Source of the DNA: Affinibrenneria salicis
Lineage (GTDB): Bacteria > Pseudomonadota > Gammaproteobacteria > Enterobacterales > Enterobacteriaceae
Assembly (NCBI RefSeq): GCF_008710095.1
Contig: NZ_VYKJ01000001.1
Location: forward strand, 124,001-188,000
Reading direction: 5' to 3'
Length of the DNA: 64,000 nucleotides
The position numbers and the translations under genes are program-made. Below, piece after piece: positions 58,461 to 64,000 of the stretch (the stretch's first letter is position 1; the number at the start of each line of letters is the position of its first letter). Under the pieces are notes generated by a model that was not told where the DNA came from, did no database searches, and was given only the letters and a program-made list of their open reading frames with translations.

Positions 58461-59903
58461 TCAGCCCATTTCCGCATGCGCAAAACCTTTTCCCGGCTGA
58501 TAATGCACGCTGACGCCGTTGCCGTCTTTATTGCTGTAATTGATCGCCGCCCGATGCTCATCAACCTCAATCTCATCCAGACGGAGCTGAGCGATAAACT
58601 GCTCATGGGTAAAGTGTTCATCTTCGTCATCGGGATCGGCCCAGTATTCGTTCCATATATCCAGCAGTTGCTCAGCGGCGAACTGACGCGCGGCGTCATT
58701 CCAGGCGGTCAGGTCGCGCAGTCTGCATTCGACAGACGACAGCATTTGCATCGCCCGCTCGCGCTGACCGCTGGCCAGCCGCAAAACCAGCCGCTGGCCG
58801 TGAACGTCGATATCGCCGGTAAATTCGCCCAGTTGCGCATTGCACGTCAGCCGCCCCATGCCCGGCAGTTCAATCGGCGGGCATGGCTGATGAATCCGCC
58901 TGAAGGCCGCCACGATCTCCTGTTCCGTCACGCCTCGCGACAGATCAAGCGTCTGCGCCGCATTGGCGAACTGCGCTGGATAGCCCAGCGGCATCGGACA
59001 TGCCTCCCCATCCATCAGCACGTTCAGCTGGTATTTTCCCTGTCGCTGGCTGAGCGAACAGGCATTCAGCCCCTGCGGCAGCGGCAGCGACGTGACGTCG
59101 GACTCGCCCTCATCGTCATACCGATAGAGATCCACGCAGACCCGGCGCGGCCCCTCCGGCGACGGAGGCGCATCAAATATCCGCCAGTAGCCGTTACCCT
59201 GCGGCTGCGCCTGTTTTTCCTGAATAACCATCAGGGAATCATGACCGGTCATATGGCCGGCCTGAATCGACTGCAGCGCGCGTTCGGCCTGCTCATCCCC
59301 GGCGAAAGCCCGTCTGAGCCACTGTCGTATTTCCGCCTGATGATAAAAGACGGCGCCTGCCGCCGCCTGCTTCAGCGTCCCCTTTTCGGCCCGGGCGGCT
59401 GCCGCTTTTACATCGGCAGGCAGTATTTTAATCCCCTCGTTTCTGAAAGCATCGATGACGTCATAGTCGGTCAGACCGTCTTTCAGTTTTGCGCTCAATC
59501 GGCTGGCCACCGCTTCCAGCGAGACGAAATAGCCCAGCGACAGCGCCATCTCTTCACCGTCCGCCAGAACCTGCAGTTGATAGCAGCTTTCGTCTTCATA
59601 AGAGAGGGACAAAATATTGAGTTCACGCGGCAGCGGCATGGTCGTCACCCTGAGAGGAGAATCCCCGGCGCACCGGTAAAGATCGGCGCACGGCCAGAAC
59701 GGGCCGCCGGGCTGCGGGGGCGCATCGACGATTTGCCAGTGCTCATCGTCCAGCTGCAGCGCCTGTTTTTTCTGAATGATCACCAGACATCGATAGCCCG
59801 GCGCATGAATAGCCTGAATCTCCCGCAGGAAGCTCGCCGCCGCCTCATTCTCCTCTAAGGACAGTTTAATTTGCCGCAGTATTTCGTCGCTATAATAAAA
59901 CAT
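58461..59903 (-). CDS. DUF2262 protein with an internal duplication, possible immunity protein
   Basis: The 480-residue protein has three parts. Two tandem copies of a domain of about 160-180 residues come first: copy 1 about 1-160 and copy 2 about 185-345. Each contains a predicted helix, then LVIIQKKQALQ / LMVIQEKQAQP, IVDAPPQPGGPFWPCADLYR / IFDAPPSPEGPRRVCVDLYR, then LPLPRELNILSLS / LPLPQGLNACSLS. The C-terminal DUF2262 domain (about 350-480) reads GRLTCNAQLGEFTGDID to VSVHYQPGKGFAHAEMG. It is cytoplasmic by composition, with no signal. DUF2262 and such modular arrangements are common among immunity-type proteins of contact-dependent toxins, but no toxin gene is present here. The function is unknown. 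Confidence 0.6.
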   Translation of the reverse strand: MFYYSDEILRQIKLSLEENEAAASFLREIQAIHAPGYRCLVIIQKKQALQLDDEHWQIVDAPPQPGGPFWPCADLYRCAGDSPLRVTTMPLPRELNILSLSYEDESCYQLQVLADGEEMALSLGYFVSLEAVASRLSAKLKDGLTDYDVIDAFRNEGIKILPADVKAAAARAEKGTLKQAAAGAVFYHQAEIRQWLRRAFAGDEQAERALQSIQAGHMTGHDSLMVIQEKQAQPQGNGYWRIFDAPPSPEGPRRVCVDLYRYDDEGESDVTSLPLPQGLNACSLSQRQGKYQLNVLMDGEACPMPLGYPAQFANAAQTLDLSRGVTEQEIVAAFRRIHQPCPPIELPGMGRLTCNAQLGEFTGDIDVHGQRLVLRLASGQRERAMQMLSSVECRLRDLTAWNDAARQFAAEQLLDIWNEYWADPDDEDEHFTHEQFIAQLRLDEIEVDEHRAAINYSNKDGNGVSVHYQPGKGFAHAEMG

Positions 59904-60028
59904 GGCGTTGTCCCTTCGCTAAACGCTGATGCATCGCCCGCCGGTTCTCTGCCCGCGTGACGCCTCATGCCGGGTAAAATTTTATCTGTATATTACGCGT
60001 TGTTGCAGGCAGTCAAAATACCGCCGGT

Positions 60029-60125
60029 TTCCGCATGCGCAAAATTTTTTCCCGACGGATAATGCACGCCGAGGGCGCTGCCGTGCTGATTGCGACAGCG
60101 GAACATTACCGTCCGGTGTTGATCA
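60029..60125 (-). pseudogene. 3' remnant of a second DUF2262 gene
   Basis: On the minus strand HRTVMFRCRNQHGSALGVHY and PSGKNFAHAETG correspond closely to HRAAINYSNKDGNGVSVHYQ and PGKGFAHAEMG at the end of the intact DUF2262 protein. At the DNA level 60029-60075 and 58475-58520 share CCGCATGCGCAAAA and TTTTCCCG blocks. No start or upstream coding part remains. It indicates a former tandem copy. Confidence 0.8.
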
Positions 60126-60158
60126 GCCTTATGCCCAATACCGGCTAAAACCTTATCG

Positions 60159-61319
60159 CTATTTTGCGCTTTGCCGCAGATAGTCCAGATACTGCTCGCG
60201 CGTCACGCTTCCCGCCTGACGGCTGAATTCGTCAAACGAGCACGCCGGCGCCAGACCGAACTCGGCCAGCGCGTCGGCGCGTACGCGATCGTTATACAGT
60301 AAATCCAGCGCCGCTTTCGCCGCCGGATCGTCGCTAAACCAGCTCTCCGGCACGCCGCTGTAAACGCCATTATTCAGATAGTCGCGTCCCGTGGTCAGCC
60401 GGGTTTCCGACTCCGGTTTCGACAGCGTGCCGCAGCCCCAGCTCAGTTGGTAAGATCGCTGCCCGCCGCTGTTCGTGCGGAGGCCGTAACCGATCGGCAG
60501 CAGAATATCCTCTTCGCTCAGCATCTTACGTCCCATATATTCATAACGGCCGCGCAGAAAGTTATCGTCCATCACGCTTCCCGCATAATCCGCCAGCGGA
60601 GCCTCGATGATTTCCTGCAGCGCGGGAATGCGGTTATGGGTGATAAACCGCCAGGGACGAACAAACAGCGGTACGGTCATCAGGCTGTTCCAGATACTGT
60701 CGGCGCAAAACAGACCGTCTTTCCTCATCCTGCGCACATCGCCAATGACCAGCACGTATCCTTCGCGATACAGATCCAATTCGACTCTGAATATTTCCCC
60801 CGGCTGCGCTTTATGACGCGGGTTCCTCATACGCAGCAGGCGCTCCAGCTTGCGCGCATAGTCGACCGGCAGGCGTTGCGCATACCGCGCCAGCCAGCGC
60901 TGCATGTCCGCCCGGGTAGCGATCTGTTCGCAGCCGCGAATCGGCAGCGCCGCATAAGTATGCGGGTTAAACACTCTGATGCCGGCGGGCGCGGCGTCGG
61001 TTTTAAGCCCGATAGAAAAATCGATTGTCTGCGCCCTCGTCTTTGAGATGCCGGTATAGTTGAGTTTTTTCTCCCTGCCGCGCGCCGTGGTCGGTAAAAT
61101 CACCTGCCGGTCGCGGGTCAGAATATGCAGGTCGGCCTCATGATAAGCGTGGCTGTAGACGGCGATGCTTTTTTTGACGATATCGCCCTCCATACAGATA
61201 AAATATCCCGCTTTTAACTCCAGGATATCCCAGTTATCGTCCAGCAGATTCAGTCCAAATAGCGGGCGCAACGTATTCGACAGCCAGCTGTCCACACCGG
61301 TGACTGGTTTGATACTCAT
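60159..61319 (-). CDS. Uncharacterised protein with possible Imm26-type region
   Basis: The 386-residue soluble protein has no signal peptide. A central block (about residues 165-245) reads RHKAQPGEIFRVELDLYREG, then YVLVIGDVRRMRKDGLFCAD, then TVPLFVRPWRFITHNR. Its shape resembles Imm26-family immunity proteins. The N-terminal part (1-150) contains LLDDNWDILELKAGYFICME and is not recognised. The linkage to a DUF2262 gene and remnant supports an immunity or toxin-defence locus. No close function can be stated from sequence. Confidence 0.5.
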   Translation of the reverse strand: MSIKPVTGVDSWLSNTLRPLFGLNLLDDNWDILELKAGYFICMEGDIVKKSIAVYSHAYHEADLHILTRDRQVILPTTARGREKKLNYTGISKTRAQTIDFSIGLKTDAAPAGIRVFNPHTYAALPIRGCEQIATRADMQRWLARYAQRLPVDYARKLERLLRMRNPRHKAQPGEIFRVELDLYREGYVLVIGDVRRMRKDGLFCADSIWNSLMTVPLFVRPWRFITHNRIPALQEIIEAPLADYAGSVMDDNFLRGRYEYMGRKMLSEEDILLPIGYGLRTNSGGQRSYQLSWGCGTLSKPESETRLTTGRDYLNNGVYSGVPESWFSDDPAAKAALDLLYNDRVRADALAEFGLAPACSFDEFSRQAGSVTREQYLDYLRQSAK

Positions 61320-61518
61320 TTAACGCTCCCTGGTGATTCCCGCTTATGTCTGTTTTTCTCCCGGGAAGCACCGGCGCAATTACGCCGCTTCCGCGGCAGG
61401 GCAAAACAAAGGGGGTAAATGGACATTCAGATTATCAGAAATACCGGGCATGTCAGCACGCCGGGGGAGAACGCAGTCAGCGCACGAATCGGGATCAGGC
61501 GCAGCAAGGCGGTCGGAC

Positions 61519-62388
61519 TTATCCCTGACCGGGGGACCAGCAAAAATGCGTCCGCAACGCGTGCTGCATGGAAAGCAGCGGCACCGACTGGTGGGATTGT
61601 TCAGGATAGATATGCAGTGTAACCGACAATGCCGGCAGGCGTTCGCGCAGTATCCACGCCAGTTCGCGCACGCCGTCCACCATCCGGCGCTGATGGCGAT
61701 GCTGGCGCAGCGCCTTACGCTGTTTATCCGGCAGCGCCATTTCCCACGGCTCCAGCGATTGTTCATATTCGCCCACCGACAGCGCCAGCCCGGCCGGCAG
61801 CGCCCGTCCCGGCGCCAGCGACTGCGCGGCGCACGCCGCGGCGTGACGCAACAGATACTGGCCGTTCCACCAGACCGACGGACTGGCCGCATAAAAGTGC
61901 TGAAAGTCGTCCGGCTCGCTGAGCAAGGTATCGACGGTAAACAGGCCGCCGTAGGAGTGGCCGAATAGCGCGCGCCGGGCAGGATCGATCGGATAGCGGC
62001 TGGCGATCAGCGGCCGCAGTTCGTTGCGCAGGAACTGACGGAATCCGGCAGCGTCGCCCGCCAGACCGCCCGGATAGTAACCGCCGAGCGGATTAGCCTC
62101 CGCCACCAGCGCCTCCACGGCCGGACGGTAGTCGCATTCGCGCCGGGTCGGGCCATCATAATCAAGCGCCACCACCACGCCGGGCTGCATACCGCAGCGC
62201 GGGCGCGCCAGCGCCTCCATTATGCCGACCGCCAGCGGAAAATAGCGCGCGCCGTCGAGCAGGTAAATCACCGGCCAGCCGTCGGCCGGCGCCGCCGTCT
62301 CAGGCCCGGGGACAAAGGTCATCAGGCGATAGCGACCGCGGGTTGTCGGGGTGATGATTTCATCCTGGGTATTCGGTAACTGGTACAC
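61519..62388 (-). CDS. Siderophore esterase, IroE/Fes-like alpha/beta hydrolase
   Basis: The 289-residue protein has the esterase-D fold of trilactone hydrolases: WPVIYLLDGARYF (oxyanion side), FLRNELRPLIASRYPID, the nucleophile elbow LFGHSYGGLFTV, FYAASPSVWWN and the catalytic histidine in YPEQSHQSVPLL. The start is taken as GTG 62388 because AGGAGG lies 5 nt upstream; an in-frame ATG at 62454 would add 22 glycine-rich residues with no ribosome site. It is on the same strand as the FepA/IroN-type receptor. It probably opens ferric enterobactin or a related triscatecholate to release iron. Confidence 0.78.
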   Translation of the reverse strand: MYQLPNTQDEIITPTTRGRYRLMTFVPGPETAAPADGWPVIYLLDGARYFPLAVGIMEALARPRCGMQPGVVVALDYDGPTRRECDYRPAVEALVAEANPLGGYYPGGLAGDAAGFRQFLRNELRPLIASRYPIDPARRALFGHSYGGLFTVDTLLSEPDDFQHFYAASPSVWWNGQYLLRHAAACAAQSLAPGRALPAGLALSVGEYEQSLEPWEMALPDKQRKALRQHRHQRRMVDGVRELAWILRERLPALSVTLHIYPEQSHQSVPLLSMQHALRTHFCWSPGQG

Positions 62389-62499
62389 CGGTCCTCCTGC
62401 GCTAAAAGCACCACCGTAGCCTGCCGAAAAAACGCCAATACCAAAATCCGGCAAGAATAAGCGTCATAAGCGCCTGGTAGCCTGAGCGGTATTTTTTAT

Positions 62500-62715
62500 T
62501 CAGGCATAAATAAAAAAAGGCAGCAGCATAATGAATGTCAGCGGCGCCGTGGTTGACCTTATATCATCGACCATGAAGATACGATAAGCATCACAAGCCG
62601 TCTTCACCTCATCGCCATCAACATACTGCTCTTGCTTAAAATAAGAAAAGTAAGCAATATTAAAAAAACAGAACAGGGCGTAAATAAAACTGAACGTGAA
62701 ATGTTTCCCGTTCAT
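62500..62715 (-). CDS. Small hypothetical membrane protein (71 residues)
   Basis: ATG 62715 follows GGGAGTGAG at good spacing. The product has a hydrophobic segment near the N-terminus (FTFSFIYALFCFFNIAYFSY), a hydrophilic middle (FKQEQYVDGDEVKTACDAYR) and a second hydrophobic end (APLTFIMLLPFFIYA). This two-span hairpin layout looks deliberate. No family is recognised. It is between the receptor and esterase genes on the same strand. Confidence 0.45.
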   Translation of the reverse strand: MNGKHFTFSFIYALFCFFNIAYFSYFKQEQYVDGDEVKTACDAYRIFMVDDIRSTTAPLTFIMLLPFFIYA

Positions 62716-62781
62716 TCGCTCACTCCCATTATTTTCGCAACGTATTTTCTTCTCCGGCATATTCTAAATAATTCGCCCCGC

Positions 62782-62898
62782 GGAACAAAACGTTATCGTT
62801 TTGAACAACGCAACGCGTCGACCCTTTATGGAGGAAGCCCGGAGACGAGCTGAATAATTGAGCGCAGCCAACGCACCGGCGATTTGCAGGATGATGAA
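62782..62898. repeat. Dispersed intergenic repeat (copy C)
   Basis: One end carries AACAAAACGTTATCGTTTTG, nearly the inverse of the end of copy B (34030-34052). The other carries, in reverse, GCGTTGGCTGCGCTCAATTA as in copy A. It lies downstream of the receptor gene. Confidence 0.65.
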
Positions 62899-62989
62899 TA
62901 TATACGCCTTACTGCAGGTATATTGGCTACGCTAAATTAAACGATTATCCGCGGTTCCCTGCGCCGGTTGGCGACGCAGGGAACGGCTA

Positions 62990-64000
62990 TCAGAAGCGGG
63001 TGTTCAGACTGACAAAGAAAGTTCTGCCTGGTTCATTGTAGGTCGCCGCCCCGGCGCCGGCGCCGTTGTCATTAAGACTTTGCGCGTTCCCCGCCCGGAA
63101 CTGGCGTTTATCGAACAGGTTCTCCACCCCGGTCGTTACGCTGACGTATTTATTGACATCGTAAGTCCCGCTCAGGCCAAAGACCGCATAAGGGCTGACC
63201 TCATGCCGATCGTAGCCTGACGTCTCCGTTCCCTGATAATTGTATTTTTTCGGTTTCTGGCGACCATACCATGTCATATCGGCCAGTAAAGAAAGGTCTT
63301 CGGTGGCCTGCCAGCTGACCGAGGAGTTCAGGGTAAATTGCGGCGTGATCGACAGTCGATCGCCAGTCGTTTTGTTTTTCGACTGCAGCATCCAGGTAAT
63401 GTTATTGTTCCAGCTAATGGTCTCCGTCACGGGAATATTCAGCGTGCCTTCCAGTCCTTCCAGCAGCGCTTTAGGTACGTTTTCCCATTGATATATAGTG
63501 GAGTTAGCGTAGCTTCCCGTTCCGCCGGATGCCGCACCCTGCGAATGAACGCCTGATTCAATCTTATTGCGGTAATCATTGCGGAAATAAGTGACGCCCG
63601 CCTGATAGCCGTCGCGCTTGAACTCAATACCGACTTCCTTATTAATACTGGTTTCCGCTTTGAGATCCTCGTTGCCCATCAGGTAGCAGGAGCCGCCGCC
63701 GTAGCAGCCATTACCGCGGCTATACAGCAGGTAGTTGGGGTTAAGCTGATAAAGGTTAGGCGCCTTATAGGCCCTGGCGATCCCCATTTTTAGAGTGAAA
63801 TCCCCGCCCAACTGCTGGGACAGGTTTAACGACGGACTCCAGTTATTGCCGATCATGCTGTGATGATCGAAACGCAGCGCGGGCGTCAGCATCGTGCTAT
63901 CGGTCAATTCAATATTGTCTTCGGCGAAAACAGAAGCGATACGGGCCGAGATTTTGTCGCTGCGGTTGGCGTCGCTAATAGAACCGATACTGCCGCCTTC
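62990..64000 (-). CDS. Catecholate siderophore receptor, FepA/IroN-type (5' end outside window)
   Basis: The frame is open to the right edge, giving the last 336 residues of a TonB-dependent receptor. Its barrel blocks are those of FepA: NNWSPSLNLSQQLGGDFTLK, MGIARAYKAPNLYQLNPNYL, LKAETSINKEVGIEFKRDGY, GLEGTLNIPVTETISWNNNI and the C-terminal TYNEPGRTFFVSLNTRF with terminal Phe. The extracellular loop CYGGGSCYLMGNEDL also matches the FepA/IroN disulfide loop. It binds ferric enterobactin or its glucosylated form. The start and any Fur box are beyond the window. Confidence 0.88.
   Translation of the reverse strand, partial: EGGSIGSISDANRSDKISARIASVFAEDNIELTDSTMLTPALRFDHHSMIGNNWSPSLNLSQQLGGDFTLKMGIARAYKAPNLYQLNPNYLLYSRGNGCYGGGSCYLMGNEDLKAETSINKEVGIEFKRDGYQAGVTYFRNDYRNKIESGVHSQGAASGGTGSYANSTIYQWENVPKALLEGLEGTLNIPVTETISWNNNITWMLQSKNKTTGDRLSITPQFTLNSSVSWQATEDLSLLADMTWYGRQKPKKYNYQGTETSGYDRHEVSPYAVFGLSGTYDVNKYVSVTTGVENLFDKRQFRAGNAQSLNDNGAGAGAATYNEPGRTFFVSLNTRF

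Noticed and set aside
62389..62454. ATG 62454 as the esterase start
   Set aside because: It has no ribosome site and adds a glycine-rich non-conserved stretch; GTG 62388 follows a perfect AGGAGG.

Overview
The window looks like the chromosome of a plant-associated enterobacterium, most likely in the Pectobacteriaceae (Brenneria/Dickeya/Pectobacterium group). The backbone genes (hemF, maeB, lysA/lysR, dusA, pspG, qorA, dnaB, alr, tyrB, uvrA, ssb, acnB, yacL) are close to their E. coli counterparts. The accessory genes point to life on plants: a ferredoxin-piracy-like operon, a D-apionate pathway, and three TonB-dependent receptors. All calls rest on reading the sequence and on remembered family features. 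No database search was run.

Layout. 0-5.6 kb: a minus-strand operon encoding a TonB-like protein, an outer-membrane receptor and a periplasmic M16 protease (FusB-FusA-FusC-like), with a Fur box upstream. 6-10.3 kb: ypeA, hemF-yaiI, maeB. 10.5-10.7 kb: an 8-bp tandem repeat array. 10.7-14.5 kb: a three-gene MBOAT/SGNH operon, probably for O-acetylation of a surface or cell-wall polymer. 14.9-15.7 kb: bax. 15.9-23.7 kb: a SorC regulator, an ApnO-OiaC-LerI-LerK set, an organic-anion MFS transporter and a divergent RpiB-type isomerase. Together these form a plausible route from D-apionate (from the plant sugar apiose) to D-erythrose 4-phosphate. 24.2-26.6 kb: lysA and its divergent activator lysR.

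26.6-33.8 kb: a seven-gene minus-strand operon with a Tat-exported binding protein, a FecCD-type permease, an ATPase, a methyltransferase, ModD, a TonB-dependent receptor and a MOSC protein. A ModE-like site (TATAT-N7-TATAT) lies upstream, so I read it as a TonB-dependent molybdenum (or tungsten) uptake system. 34.7-48.5 kb: housekeeping genes, from dusA to ssb, with a sigma-54 promoter at pspG and a LexA box between uvrA and ssb.

48.5-49.7 kb is a gene graveyard: an IS903-like remnant joined to fragments of rhaM and fucO. 49.9-52.5 kb: a zinc ABC transporter operon with a Zur box, opening with a 34-codon membrane mini-ORF. Between yacL and acnB, which are neighbours in E. coli, about 2.6 kb is inserted: a broken IS110-family element, a broken peptidoglycan-peptidase effector-like gene, and an apparently intact small lipoprotein gene that may be its orphan immunity gene. 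58.4-61.3 kb: a DUF2262 protein with internal duplication, the remnant of a second DUF2262 gene, and a possible Imm26-type protein. 61.5-64 kb: a siderophore esterase, a small membrane protein and the 3' part of a FepA/IroN-type receptor.

I saw no rRNA, tRNA or CRISPR array. The strongest candidates for follow-up are the molybdenum operon with its ModE-like site, the apionate cluster with its paired SorC-type operators, the zinc-operon mini-ORF, and the immunity-gene cluster around acnB.
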